A stretch of DNA of 64,000 nucleotides, taken from contig JAAFGX010000001.1 of NCBI GenBank assembly GCA_010365115.1, positions 1-64,000 of the forward strand, given 5' to 3'. Every line of letters starts with the position of its first letter. Position 1 is the first letter of the stretch. This DNA comes from Paludibacter sp. (GTDB lineage: Bacteria; Bacteroidota; Bacteroidia; Bacteroidales; Paludibacteraceae). A program made the position numbers and the translations under genes. Under the pieces are notes generated by a model, which ran no database searches, had not been told where the DNA came from, and saw only the letters and a program-made list of their open reading frames with translations. Shown in pieces: positions 18,586 to 28,673 of the stretch.

Positions 18586-19455
18586 TTAAAAAATTATTAC
18601 TTCTTCAGGGTTAATTGGTTTACCCTGTTTCCATAATTCAAAATAAAACTGCGAACCTTTATTTTTGACTGCTGCTTCTCCAGTGATGGCAATACTTTCT
18701 CCTGCTTTTACTTCATCCCCCACCTTTTTCAATAAACGTGTGTTGTTTTTATAAATCGACAAGTAATTATTTTCGTGTTGAACCTGAATAACCCAGCCAT
18801 AATCAAATGTAAATTCAGCATAAACCACTGTTCCACCTAACACGCTGACTACACTTTCATTAGATGAAGTAATAAGATTTACACCAAAATGTTGTTCCGA
18901 TAAATTGAATTTAGATGAAATTACACCTCGCGTCGGACGAAAGAAAACGTACATATTTTCGTTTGGTTTAGCATCAATACTTGCCAGACTGTACTTCTCA
19001 TCCTCTTCGTAATTTTTCACAAAGTCTTTTTCTCTATTCGATTTTTCCAGAAAAACTCGCGCTTTTTCTTTTAACTCTACCGAATCTAATGACGCTATGG
19101 AATCTGGCTTGATATTGCCCGTGATAATTCCTTTGAGAATATCTACATAGCCTCTCTGTAATTCAATTTGTTTTACCAACGAATCGGTTTGCATGCTATT
19201 TTGAATTATTTTAGTGCGATTTCCGGAATCACCATAACCCGGTAAATATTGGCTTATTGGTGTCGCAAATATTAATACAGTAAGAATAATAAAAGTAAGA
19301 AAAACAAAGGTAGTTCCATACACAAACACACTGAAACGCGACAAGCGAACGTGCCAAGATTCTTCAAGTGTGTTTTCATTTAATATGGAAACACGGTACT
19401 TGAATCGGATTTTTTGTATAAATGGTTTTAGTTTATTTGATTTTTTCTTCTTCAT
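18586..19455 (-). CDS. M23/LytM-fold membrane protein, probably catalytically dead
   Basis: 289 residues. A basic N terminus is followed by one transmembrane helix (about 44-64), a helical linker, and a LytM-like domain from about 175. Active M23 enzymes carry H-x-G-x-D, a central His, a His in the Y-x-H strand, and H-x-H. Here the sites read H189-F-G-V-N193, H227, Y-K-N237 and Q269-F-Y271, so Asp, one His and both His of HxH are replaced. The fold is otherwise intact (GGTVVYAEFTFDYGWVIQVQ, VKAGESIAITG, FELW). Like EnvC/NlpD-type proteins it may activate another hydrolase. First gene of the dxr operon. Confidence 0.75.
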   Translation of the reverse strand: MKKKKSNKLKPFIQKIRFKYRVSILNENTLEESWHVRLSRFSVFVYGTTFVFLTFIILTVLIFATPISQYLPGYGDSGNRTKIIQNSMQTDSLVKQIELQRGYVDILKGIITGNIKPDSIASLDSVELKEKARVFLEKSNREKDFVKNYEEDEKYSLASIDAKPNENMYVFFRPTRGVISSKFNLSEQHFGVNLITSSNESVVSVLGGTVVYAEFTFDYGWVIQVQHENNYLSIYKNNTRLLKKVGDEVKAGESIAITGEAAVKNKGSQFYFELWKQGKPINPEEVIIF

Positions 19456-19486
19456 TTTATCAATAATCTACATAGCAATCCCAGCA

Positions 19487-19517
19487 CAAAAGTAGCGAAA
19501 TTGTAACTATAAACAAA
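19487..19517 (-). promoter_or_regulatory. Promoter of the M23-dxr operon
   Basis: Minus strand TTTG (19517-19514), 19-bp spacer, TACTTTTG (19494-19487), an exact consensus match. The -33 lies just beyond the terminator hairpin of the V-ATPase operon, which runs the same way. Confidence 0.75.
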
Positions 19518-19522
19518 ATAGA

Positions 19523-19556
19523 AGAAGCTCAAACGCATGAAGTCGTTCGAGCTTCT
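19523..19556 (-). terminator. Terminator after the V-ATPase operon
   Basis: Stem of 13 positions with one mismatch (AGAAGCTC then AACG pairing with CGTT then GAGCTTCT), 8-nt loop, 18 bp after the ntpK stop. The downstream tract TTCTATTTTG is moderately T-rich. Confidence 0.65.
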
Positions 19557-19574
19557 AAAATTAATAATGGATGA

Positions 19575-20057
<483 letters not shown>

Positions 20058-20079
20058 TTATTTTTTATTGTTTTAGTTG

Positions 20080-21915
20080 TCAAAAAAGACTCTCTTTTTC
20101 CTTGTAAGGTGCAAAAGGTTTGTATTTTTTTCCACCACCTTCGAAACCGGAGTTTTTATAAAATTCCACGAAAGTAAGACGCATCGGATGTACAAAAGCG
20201 CTCAGACCGGACATGAATATATTTATACTATGACCAATTAACATGATAATAATCATAATTATTGGACTCAACACCGGAATACTGCCACTTAAATTAATTG
20301 CTAAATCATTGAATACAAATCCCATTACTGCACCCGAAATTCCCAATGCAAATAGACGGATATAGGATAAAACGTCACCCAATAAACCGGTTGCCATATT
20401 ATAGGTGTCCCACAATCCGGCTCCAATGTTTATCAAAGGATTGCGTTTTATATCATTCAAAATAAAAATGAGCAATCCGCCAATTCCACCAATTATGATA
20501 TATGCCCATTTTGTAGTTAAAGGGAGTAACCCATTGTATGTTGAAAGTCCGTATACTGTTCCACAGCCTATCAACACAATTATCCAACCCCATGTGGAAA
20601 GAGAAGCAGACAATCCGAAACGACGAACCAACCCAACGGCTTTTATAATCATTCCAAACATAATTTGAATGACTCCCAAAATCAAGGCAGTGTAGAACAG
20701 TTGATTCGGGTCGAGCATAATTACTTTTATCGATTCTATCCACGCTATTTTTGATTCCAGTAAATTATATCCAAAAAAAGTTCCGCTTACTATTCCCAGA
20801 ATCACAGTGGCACTTCCCAGCCAAGTAACCAAAGAAAGTATTGGTTTTAGAGCTGGTTTTACTTTCTTGCGTGCAAAAATGGAAATCAAAACTAAAATAA
20901 ATCCATATCCGGCATCGCCCAGGCATAAACCAAAAAACAACATATAGAAAGGTGCAAAGAATGGAGTTAAATCAATCTCGTGATAATTTGGTATGTCGTA
21001 CAATTCACCAATCATCTCGTATAATTTTGCAAACCGGTTGTTTTTTAATTTTACAGGTATTTTATCTTCATCTGTTGGTACTTTTGATTCGAAATAAATT
21101 TCTGTAGTATCTAAAAATTGATTTAATGCAACATCAGAATCTTCAGGACACCAAGCTTCTAGTAACATTACTTTTTCATCGGCTTCGATTCTTGTATTCA
21201 ATATTACATTCGAAAAATCAATTTCTCCCAATACTTTTCCCTGAACAGATTTCAACGTTTGGTAATCTGAAACAGACATTTCTATTAAATTTAACTTTGC
21301 ATTCTCAATAATATGACGAAGTTCTTTAATTTCAACATCTAATTCTATAGCTGTTTTGCTTGATAATTTTATCGGATCAGCTTCAATTTCAACTACTTCT
21401 CCTGGTCGTGTAATTGTTATAAAATAACGGGTAGTTCCGACAGTGTCAATTTCAAAAGCATTATAAAGTACTTCCCATTCCTGATCGAATTTACGAACGT
21501 TGCAACTGTAGAACTGAATTTCAAAACCCATTTGTTTGAGTTGTTGCAGTCTCTCGTGACTAAACATTCCCCATACTTCCATGCGATCGCGTTCTTTCTC
21601 CGATAGTTGAAGTTTTAGATCGAGTTCATCTTTCTCAATAAGCGCATTTTCGACTTTGGATAATATTTCTAATCCGTTTGCATTGTTATTAGCCGGAGCT
21701 AAATTTGCATTTTTAGGTGTGCGTTTTTCAAGTTGTTTTAAAGCTGCTTTTACTCGGGCTGCAAACTGCATTTTATTCCGTAATGCATCGTTTTCGGGAA
21801 TACCTTCTGGTTTTTCGATCACATGCAAAACGCCTATTTCCCGAATTTTTTCGAGAAAATCGATGTAATTTTTGTGGTACACCAGAAAGGTGTATTTTTT
21901 CATTTTTAAAATCAT
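20080..21915 (-). CDS. ntpI: V-type ATPase stator/membrane subunit I
   Basis: 611 residues. A cytosolic N-terminal half with coiled coils is followed by a C-terminal membrane half from about residue 315 with seven or so helices. FFGLCLGDAGYGFILVL and LSYIRLFALGISGAVMGFVFND are family hallmarks, the latter with the essential Arg of the ion half-channel. It is the counterpart of the eukaryotic a-subunit. Its ATG overlaps the stop of ntpD by four bases (ATGA), which implies coupled translation. Confidence 0.93.
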   Translation of the reverse strand: MILKMKKYTFLVYHKNYIDFLEKIREIGVLHVIEKPEGIPENDALRNKMQFAARVKAALKQLEKRTPKNANLAPANNNANGLEILSKVENALIEKDELDLKLQLSEKERDRMEVWGMFSHERLQQLKQMGFEIQFYSCNVRKFDQEWEVLYNAFEIDTVGTTRYFITITRPGEVVEIEADPIKLSSKTAIELDVEIKELRHIIENAKLNLIEMSVSDYQTLKSVQGKVLGEIDFSNVILNTRIEADEKVMLLEAWCPEDSDVALNQFLDTTEIYFESKVPTDEDKIPVKLKNNRFAKLYEMIGELYDIPNYHEIDLTPFFAPFYMLFFGLCLGDAGYGFILVLISIFARKKVKPALKPILSLVTWLGSATVILGIVSGTFFGYNLLESKIAWIESIKVIMLDPNQLFYTALILGVIQIMFGMIIKAVGLVRRFGLSASLSTWGWIIVLIGCGTVYGLSTYNGLLPLTTKWAYIIIGGIGGLLIFILNDIKRNPLINIGAGLWDTYNMATGLLGDVLSYIRLFALGISGAVMGFVFNDLAINLSGSIPVLSPIIMIIIMLIGHSINIFMSGLSAFVHPMRLTFVEFYKNSGFEGGGKKYKPFAPYKEKESLF

Positions 21916-22517
21916 AGTTCAGCCTCCTTCATTTGTAGTTGGCGCGATTTTACAATTTTTTGTGATGACTTCGATAGGTTTTCCTCGTCTTCCATAAATC
22001 GCTTAATCATTCGAATGGCATCTTCATAACCCGGAATCTGTACCTTTTCAAAAAGATTCACTTTTTGCGTTGTTTTCTTGCGGGCATATTCCAGCAAATG
22101 GAGTTTCTGAGCCGAAAATTCACGCTCGATGCCCACTTGTGCCAGTTCTTTTAGTTGTGTCAAACCATCGGCATACCAGTTGGGTGAATTGAACAAACTA
22201 AAAGGTTTGGTAGTATAAACCACTTCTTCTAATATAGGAATTCGAACGCCGGCAATTTTTTTGATACTCATTTTTACATCATCCACTTTAAGCAACGAAG
22301 TGTCAAATTCGCCCCACAATGCCAGCATTTTATCATATGCTGCAATGCGTTGTTCCACTTCATCTTCAAGTCTCTTTATGTCGTCTTTGGCTCGTTTTAC
22401 TTCCATACGAAGCGCACTTTCCTTATTTTTAATAGTAGGCAAAGCTCGGACACGCATCTTTAGATTTTTCTCTAAAGATTGCAACGATGTTTTATTATAT
22501 TGAAATTGTACTCCCAT
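21912..22517 (-). CDS. ntpD: V-type ATPase central stalk subunit D
   Basis: 201 residues, almost entirely helical, with long coiled-coil segments at both ends (YNKTSLQSLEKNLKMRVRAL near the N terminus). The size and the two-helix pattern match subunit D, the rotating central axle inside the A3B3 head. It lies downstream of the inserted ORF6N gene and overlaps ntpI. Confidence 0.85.
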   Translation of the reverse strand: MGVQFQYNKTSLQSLEKNLKMRVRALPTIKNKESALRMEVKRAKDDIKRLEDEVEQRIAAYDKMLALWGEFDTSLLKVDDVKMSIKKIAGVRIPILEEVVYTTKPFSLFNSPNWYADGLTQLKELAQVGIEREFSAQKLHLLEYARKKTTQKVNLFEKVQIPGYEDAIRMIKRFMEDEENLSKSSQKIVKSRQLQMKEAEL

Positions 22518-22549
22518 AAATATCAGTCCTGTTGTTGATTAAAAAGAAT

Positions 22550-23143
22550 TTAATCTTTTAATTTTATATAAATCGGTTGATCCTCATGAACCTGATTTGT
22601 GCCGTTTTTACGTTTTATTGTGTGCTTTATTTTCAAAACTGCAAAATTCAACTCAATACTTGTTTCTGTCTCAGTGGCATCAAGCGATTCTCCCAGAATA
22701 TCTGAAATTATTTCACCACTTTTTTTCAACAACGATTTTTGTTTCTTATCTTCATGCACTTCAATTATTTCTGAAACAGTTCGTGTAAGATCTCTGATCT
22801 TTGTGAAAGTTTCTATAATTTCGATGGTCGTTTCTGTTGCTTTTTTGCTTTTCAGAATTGTAGCAAGCATATACAAACCTTTTTCCGTAAATGCTTTTGG
22901 ACTAACACGAGTTTTGGAAAAATTTGTGGACGAAAATTTCGACCGCAAATCTTCAAACTCTACATTATTCAGCTCAATGACATATCCATACGGAAATTTA
23001 TCGGGATTATTTTTTACAGCTTCATTGATTCGTTTAGTTTCAACATCATACAACTCAGCCACGTCGCTATCTAGCAAAACTTGCTGATTTCGAATAATCA
23101 TCAGTTTGCTCTCAACATTATTGTATTTCAATATATCAGACAT
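22550..23143 (-). CDS. ORF6N-domain DNA-binding protein inside the V-ATPase operon
   Basis: 197 residues. The N-terminal 90 residues (IRNQQVLLDSDVAELYDVET, then KNNPDKFPYGYVIEL) are the ORF6N domain, found in phage antirepressor-like and accessory DNA-binding proteins. AFTEKGLYMLATILKSKKA completes the domain. The C-terminal part is not recognised. The gene separates ntpB from ntpD, which are adjacent in most related operons, so it looks like an insertion that keeps the operon's direction. Any regulatory role on the ATPase genes is a guess. Confidence 0.8.
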   Translation of the reverse strand: MSDILKYNNVESKLMIIRNQQVLLDSDVAELYDVETKRINEAVKNNPDKFPYGYVIELNNVEFEDLRSKFSSTNFSKTRVSPKAFTEKGLYMLATILKSKKATETTIEIIETFTKIRDLTRTVSEIIEVHEDKKQKSLLKKSGEIISDILGESLDATETETSIELNFAVLKIKHTIKRKNGTNQVHEDQPIYIKLKD

Positions 23144-23232
23144 TTTTAAAACCTCCTCAATTCCCCAAAAGGAGAATAAAAATATAATAATTTAAACCTA
23201 AATTAAACCTCTTTTCAAGATATTTGGTGGGG

Positions 23233-24549
23233 TTACTTCCAATATTTATCGACCAATTCTTGTTTTATACTTACCTCGGCCGGTTTGAAATGTTCTCCTA
23301 ATAAACTCCATGCGACGTCCAACATTTTAGTTGTGTCGATATTAACATCAATTGCTAAAAGTTGAGTTGAATAATCTTTTGCGAAAGCCAATGTACGCTC
23401 ATCATAATCGGTTAAGTCAAAACCATTCTCCAATTTAGTTTTAGCATTGGCAGCATCAGCAAATAAACGAACAGAAGCATTCATTACTTGAGGGTGATCT
23501 TCGCGCGTTTTTTTACCAATTACCAACTGTTTCAATCGTGATAAAGAACGGAACGGATCGACAATTACTTTTCCTACATCCGAATCTCGACGAAGGAATA
23601 ACTGACCTTCAGTAATATAGCCTGTATTGTCAGGAATTGAGTGCGTAATATCCCCCCCCGAAAGAGTTGTCACCGCAATAATGGTGATGGAACCTCCCGC
23701 TGGAAATTGAACTGCTTTCTCGTATATTTTTGCCAAATCTGAATACAACGAACCCGGCATGGAATCTTTCGATGGAATTTGATCCATTCGATTCGAAACA
23801 ATAGCCAAGGCATCAGCATACGATGTCATATCGGTAAGTAAAACCAATACTTTTTCGTTTTTATCCACCGCAAAATATTCAGCAGCTGTCAATGCCATGT
23901 CAGGGATTAACAAACGCTCTACTGGTGGATTTTCTGTTGTATTCACAAAACTTACGATACGATCGAGAACCCCGGCATTATTAAATACATTTTTGAAATA
24001 GAGATAATCATCATTGGTTAAACCCATTCCACCCAAAATAATTTTGTCGGTTTGTGCTCGCAATGCTACATTTGCCATAACCTGATTATAAGGTTGATCG
24101 GGGTCGGCAAAAAATGGAATTTTTTGCCCGGAAACCAGGGTGTTATTTAAATCGATTCCGGCAATACCCGTGGCAATCAATTCCGATGGTTGTTTACGAC
24201 GAACAGGATTTACCGACGGACCGCCAATTTCACGTTCTTCACCTTCCACTTTTGGTCCACCATCTATAGGATCTCCAAATGAATTAAAAAAGCGTCCCGC
24301 CAATTGATCGCTTACTTTCAACGACGGAGCTTTTCCCAAAAATACGATTTCGGCATTGGTAGGAATTCCATCAGTTCCCGAAAAAACCTGTAGAGTAACT
24401 TCGTCACCCATAATTTTCACCACCTGGGCCAATTTGCCGTTGACAGTTGCCAGTTCATCATTTCCCACACCGTTTGCTTTTAGCGTACACGTCGCTTTGT
24501 TAATCTGAATGATTTTGGTATAAATTTTTTGAAATGCTTTTGTTGCCAT
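23233..24549 (-). CDS. ntpB: V-type ATPase regulatory subunit B
   Basis: 438 residues. It has the RecA-like fold without a Walker A motif, as expected for the non-catalytic subunit, with FFADPDQPYNQVMANVALRA in the P-loop region. DPFRSLSRLKQLVIGKKTREDHP near residues 335-357 is characteristic. Together with subunit A it forms the hexameric head. It lies 40 bp downstream of ntpA. Confidence 0.95.
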   Translation of the reverse strand: MATKAFQKIYTKIIQINKATCTLKANGVGNDELATVNGKLAQVVKIMGDEVTLQVFSGTDGIPTNAEIVFLGKAPSLKVSDQLAGRFFNSFGDPIDGGPKVEGEEREIGGPSVNPVRRKQPSELIATGIAGIDLNNTLVSGQKIPFFADPDQPYNQVMANVALRAQTDKIILGGMGLTNDDYLYFKNVFNNAGVLDRIVSFVNTTENPPVERLLIPDMALTAAEYFAVDKNEKVLVLLTDMTSYADALAIVSNRMDQIPSKDSMPGSLYSDLAKIYEKAVQFPAGGSITIIAVTTLSGGDITHSIPDNTGYITEGQLFLRRDSDVGKVIVDPFRSLSRLKQLVIGKKTREDHPQVMNASVRLFADAANAKTKLENGFDLTDYDERTLAFAKDYSTQLLAIDVNIDTTKMLDVAWSLLGEHFKPAEVSIKQELVDKYWK

Positions 24550-24589
24550 TTATAATGTTGATTCGTTGATTTGTACTTTTGTAAACTGG

Positions 24590-26344
24590 TTATTTTTTTC
24601 TTTCGTCCAATACTGCCTGGAGTTGGATGATGTATTTCTCAAAAGATTCGGAATGGAATTCGCTATAATTTAATTGCTTGCAAATGTTGATTAAGCTTTT
24701 AAAATAATCCATTACTTCCACAAATCCTTTGAATTGAAAATCGGAATTACAAATATCCATTACCAGATTGAGCATGAATTCTTGTCTGTCAAGGGGCGAA
24801 ACTGAGTCTATTTCGTCAAAGCCATCTTGTTGTAAAATAACAAAGTCAATCACCTCCGATTTCCAAAAAGTAACATGATATTCTACCGGAACACCGTCAT
24901 CCCCTAAAATATTAATTTGTTCCTGAATTTCCTTCCCGCGTTGAAGAATGGTTTTCATGTCGTTCACCTTGGTTGTCCAATCGGGCGAAATTCGTTTTGA
25001 GATATATTCTTCAAATTCTGGATATTCAATGTATTTAGAATAACTGTCGATTGGATTCACAGCCGGATAACGTTTGCGGTCGGCACGGGCTTGCTCTAAT
25101 GCGAAAAAACAGCGGGCTACTTTTTTAGTTCCTTCTGTTACCGGCTCTTTAAGGTTCCCGCCGGCAGGAGAAACGGTTCCAATAAAAGTGATAGATCCTG
25201 TTTTTCCATTTTTCAGAATTACGTAACCGGCACGACTGTAGAAAGTGCCGATAATTGCCGATAAGTCCATAGGGAAAGCATCTTGTCCCGGCAATTCCTC
25301 CATGCGGTTACTCATTTCGCGTAACGCCTGTGCCCATCGCGAAGTGGAGTCGGCCATCAGCAACACTTTCAATCCCATGGCGCGATAATATTCAGAAATA
25401 GTCATGGCGGTGTAAACCGACGCTTCACGCGATGCAACTGGCATGTTGGAAGTGTTGGCAATAATAATAGTACGTTCCATCAAAAAGCGACCGGTATGTG
25501 GATCTTTCAATTCCGGGAATTCGACAAATATTTCCACTACTTCGTTGGCACGCTCACCACAAGCTGCAATAATTACAATGTCGGCTTCGGCTTGTTTGGA
25601 AATGGCATGTTGAAGCACCGTTTTGCCAGTGCCAAACGGACCTGGAATAAATCCTGTTCCACCTTCTACAATTGGATTGGCGGTGTCAATTACCCGAACG
25701 CCGGTTTCGAGCAATTTGAATGGACGAGGTTTTTCTGTGTGAATACTAATCGCCCGTTTAACTGGCCATTTCTGAACCATTGTCACTTCAATTTCTTTAC
25801 CTTCGGAGTCGATAATCACAGCCATGGTATCGAAAATTTTATATTCACCTTCCACAGCTACACTTTTTACAGTATAAGTACCTTCGAAAGTAAACGGCAC
25901 CATTATTTTATGAGGTTGGAAGTTTTCGTCGACTTCACCTAACCAGGAAGCAGATTCAACTTTATCACCTGCTTTTGCAAGAGGAGTGAATTTCCACAAT
26001 TTTTCTTTGTCCAATGGAAAATTATATTCTCCACGTTTCAGAAAAATTCCAGTGAGTTTATCCAAGTCATTTTGAAGCCCATCGTAATTACGTGAAAGTA
26101 AACCTGGACCCAACGTAACTTCAAGCAAATGTCCCATAAACTCAACTTCGTTGCCAACTTTTAAGCCACGAGTACTTTCAAAAACCTGAACAAAAGCATT
26201 AGCGCCAGTCACTTTTAAAACTTCGGCCATGAGCTTTTGAGAGCCTAATTCAATATAGCAAATTTCATTTTGAGCTACTGGTCCATCCACTTCTACTGTT
26301 ACCAGGTTGGAAATAATTCCTTTTACTTTTCCTTTTGTCGACAT
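24590..26344 (-). CDS. ntpA: V-type ATPase catalytic subunit A
   Basis: 584 residues. Walker A is GPFGTGKT, in FIPGPFGTGKTVLQHAIS near residues 231-248. The ~90-residue non-homologous insert typical of V-type A subunits lies before it (roughly 110-200). LMADSTSRWAQALREMSNRM follows. This is the catalytic ATP-binding subunit. It is preceded by the DUF2764 gene with a 127-bp gap that holds no clear promoter. Confidence 0.97.
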   Translation of the reverse strand: MSTKGKVKGIISNLVTVEVDGPVAQNEICYIELGSQKLMAEVLKVTGANAFVQVFESTRGLKVGNEVEFMGHLLEVTLGPGLLSRNYDGLQNDLDKLTGIFLKRGEYNFPLDKEKLWKFTPLAKAGDKVESASWLGEVDENFQPHKIMVPFTFEGTYTVKSVAVEGEYKIFDTMAVIIDSEGKEIEVTMVQKWPVKRAISIHTEKPRPFKLLETGVRVIDTANPIVEGGTGFIPGPFGTGKTVLQHAISKQAEADIVIIAACGERANEVVEIFVEFPELKDPHTGRFLMERTIIIANTSNMPVASREASVYTAMTISEYYRAMGLKVLLMADSTSRWAQALREMSNRMEELPGQDAFPMDLSAIIGTFYSRAGYVILKNGKTGSITFIGTVSPAGGNLKEPVTEGTKKVARCFFALEQARADRKRYPAVNPIDSYSKYIEYPEFEEYISKRISPDWTTKVNDMKTILQRGKEIQEQINILGDDGVPVEYHVTFWKSEVIDFVILQQDGFDEIDSVSPLDRQEFMLNLVMDICNSDFQFKGFVEVMDYFKSLINICKQLNYSEFHSESFEKYIIQLQAVLDERKK

Positions 26345-26471
26345 AATTTTAAAAATGTGCCAATGTGCTGATTTTCAATCTAAAAACAATGGCTTTATAG
26401 TATGAATGATTCTATTTCTCTTGTTATATTTCTCAATTTGAGGTTTTTAAATTCGAAACTTCAAACTTTAT

Positions 26472-27302
26472 TTATTCTTCAAATTTCACTTCTTCTTTCA
26501 TACCCACCAGCATTTCCCTGAAAATTTGTGTCCCTTTTTCAATCGAAAGTGGTTTCCAACGGTCTAACATTTCCGATTTCAATACGAAGGCAAATATTTT
26601 TTCGATGGAAAAATAATGAAAGAAAGTGTGTTCATCCAACCAATTCCATTTAATTGCATCAATTTTCTTTTCGCGTTCCAACAAATTTGTATCATCTGCT
26701 ATTCGCAATACAGGATCCAACTGGTCGAAAATCCCGGTCAAGCCAAAATCGCGGGCATTGCTGGATTTAATTGCCATGGCCACCTCATTATTTCCCAATA
26801 CTAAAGCCTTCAAGTCAAAACCGTGTTTTCGACAGGTGACTGCTGTTAGTAAGTTATTGATATTCAAATTGAATTCGAACCATGCTTGTAAAAACTCATT
26901 TTTGCTTCGCATAGCATATTCGTAATATAAACCGGATAGATAGTCTTCGTGGGAAATTCCTTCCGTAAGAAATTTTTCATTGTTGACATTGGAATAAAAA
27001 GTATGTATATACGATAGAAGACGAATATCCTGAGGATGTTCGAATTCTTGCATCAATGCCAGAAGCTGATTTAAATGCTCGGATTTTAAATTACCAAGCG
27101 GATTCAATGCTGCATCTTTATTTTTGAGAAATCTCAACCAATTTTCATTATCAAATTTAGCAAAAAGCAATCTCAACAACTGCGCATCGGCATCCGATAA
27201 TTGATCCATCAATTCGTTTTTTAGTTCGATTAATGAAAGAGTCGATTTGTTATCTTCGGGTTGTAGGTCGGGTAATCCGGCTATAAGGCAATAGTAATTC
27301 AT
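26472..27302 (-). CDS. DUF2764 protein, likely V-ATPase C-like subunit
   Basis: 276 residues, starting MNYYCLIAGLPDLQPED, the recognisable start of the DUF2764 family. It is helical with no membrane segments. The gene sits between ntpE and ntpA, where subunit C is found in other bacterial V-ATPase operons, and no separate ntpC is present. It has therefore been proposed by position to fill the C-subunit role (the collar linking rotor and head); this is inferred from context, not shown by the sequence. Confidence 0.8.
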   Translation of the reverse strand: MNYYCLIAGLPDLQPEDNKSTLSLIELKNELMDQLSDADAQLLRLLFAKFDNENWLRFLKNKDAALNPLGNLKSEHLNQLLALMQEFEHPQDIRLLSYIHTFYSNVNNEKFLTEGISHEDYLSGLYYEYAMRSKNEFLQAWFEFNLNINNLLTAVTCRKHGFDLKALVLGNNEVAMAIKSSNARDFGLTGIFDQLDPVLRIADDTNLLEREKKIDAIKWNWLDEHTFFHYFSIEKIFAFVLKSEMLDRWKPLSIEKGTQIFREMLVGMKEEVKFEE

Positions 27303-27310
27303 TTTTATAA

Positions 27311-27336
27311 TTCCCCTAATGGGGGTTTAGGGGTCA
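27311..27336. repeat. C/G-rich CCCCTAA palindromic repeat
   Basis: TTCCCCTAATGGGGGTTTAGGGGT lies in the 34-bp gap between ntpE and the DUF2764 gene. It belongs to the same family as the larger inverted copies at 29121-29229 and 43796-43935. Confidence 0.5.
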
Positions 27337-27927
27337 TTAAAAAAGCATTTCTACTAATTTCGGACGCAAGAATTCTTTGAAATAGGCTATAAATTCGTCA
27401 TCTCCAAAAGTAATTTTATAACCGCCTTTAGCAGAATTGATGTCAAAATCAGCTTTTATTCCATTGGCTTCAGTAATTTTCACACCGTTGTTTAGTAATT
27501 CTTTTGCATTGGAAACGAAATACTCTGTCAAAGCCTTTGCGTCTTTTGCCTGTATAGTTAGCGATTCGGTTTTAGCCCATTCCTGAACCAACGCAAATAT
27601 AGTTTTTTGCATAAATACTTTATCGGAAGTGGCTGCTTTTACGGATTCGGAAACAATACTTCCGCTTAGTAAATCGGCAATTTCCGACTTCAATGCATTT
27701 ACCGATTGTTGCGCAAAAAGACGAAGTTCAGATTGTGTATTTTTTGACAATTCTGCGGCAGATGCAGTTGCATCTGCTATAATTTGCTGTGCATCTTTGT
27801 TCGCTTTTTCCAAAATTTCAGCAGCCTCTAGTTGAGCATTCTCTACAATGGTTTTAGCCTCATTATTACCTTTTTCTACGCCCTCCAGATAAATTTTATC
27901 TGTTAATTCTTGCAGTTTAGTATTCAT
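27337..27927 (-). CDS. ntpE: V-type ATPase peripheral stalk subunit E
   Basis: 196 residues. The N-terminal two thirds is a long charged helix (NTKLQELTDKIYLEGVEKGN), and the C-terminal domain is compact (FDINSAKGGYKITFGDDEFI). It forms the outer stalk that holds the head against rotation. First gene of the operon. A -7-like TAAATTTG at 27966-27973 lies 39 bp upstream without a clear -33. Subunits F and G were not found as separate genes in this operon. Confidence 0.87.
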   Translation of the reverse strand: MNTKLQELTDKIYLEGVEKGNNEAKTIVENAQLEAAEILEKANKDAQQIIADATASAAELSKNTQSELRLFAQQSVNALKSEIADLLSGSIVSESVKAATSDKVFMQKTIFALVQEWAKTESLTIQAKDAKALTEYFVSNAKELLNNGVKITEANGIKADFDINSAKGGYKITFGDDEFIAYFKEFLRPKLVEMLF

Positions 27928-28147
27928 TTAAATATATTTTATGCTGTTTTCATTTTTATCGTTCGCAAATTTAGCATTTTATATTTCATTAAAAATTATT
28001 TTAGGATATTTTAAAAGAAATACTTTTTTATGTGATTAAACAAAAAATACTTTTTAAAAATCTTATTTTATATGGTTTCGCAGTTTTAAGACTCATATTT
28101 ATCTGAATTTTATTTACTTTTGTTTGGAACAATTAGAATAAATTTAA

Positions 28148-28654
28148 ATGAAAAGAATAGGATTACTTTCAGATACACATGGAATGCTTGACGATCGCAT
28201 TCTTGAACATTTCGCATATTGCGATGAAGTTTGGCATTGCGGTGATTGGGGATCGTTGGAAGTGGTGAATAAACTTCAAGCTTTTAAGCCGCTCCGAGGA
28301 GTTTGGGGCAATATTGATGCACATGAAATTCGTTCACTTTTTCCTCAACACAATCGTTTCAAATGCGAAGAAGTAAAAGTCTGGCTCACGCATATTGGTG
28401 GTTATCCGGGGAATTACGACGCATTGGTTCGTCCGGGTATTTTTCAGCAGCCACCCAAGCTTTTTGTGTGTGGACACTCGCACATTCTGAAAGTAAAATA
28501 TGACAAATCGCTCGATTTGCTACATATAAATCCTGGTGCAGCTGGAAAATACGGTTTTCATAAAATACAAACACTGGTTCGCTTCGAAATTGATGGTGAC
28601 AAAATTCAAAATCTGGAAGTGATTGAATTGAAACCTAAAGAGGTTGAAAAATAA
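28148..28654 (+). CDS. YfcE/MJ0936-type metallophosphoesterase
   Basis: 168 residues. The metal-binding motifs of the calcineurin-like fold are all present: D-T-H (LLSDTHGML), the G-D-W-G variant in VWHCGDWGSL, G-N-I-D (VWGNIDAHE), and the paired His motifs LTHIGGYPG and FVCGHSHILK. The length fits the small phosphodiesterases of the YfcE/MJ0936 group. Substrate is unknown. It is monocistronic and points toward folB. Confidence 0.87.
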   Translation: MKRIGLLSDTHGMLDDRILEHFAYCDEVWHCGDWGSLEVVNKLQAFKPLRGVWGNIDAHEIRSLFPQHNRFKCEEVKVWLTHIGGYPGNYDALVRPGIFQQPPKLFVCGHSHILKVKYDKSLDLLHINPGAAGKYGFHKIQTLVRFEIDGDKIQNLEVIELKPKEVEK

Positions 28655-28673
28655 ACCACTTTGTTAATGATTT

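Noticed and set aside
18586-19455. Explaining the degenerate M23 motif as a sequencing error
   Set aside because: Four separated substitutions in an otherwise intact frame with a good promoter do not look like an error.
22599-23087. A 162-codon open frame antisense to the ORF6N gene
   Set aside because: The minus-strand protein has a clear domain; this frame has none and exists because of codon bias.
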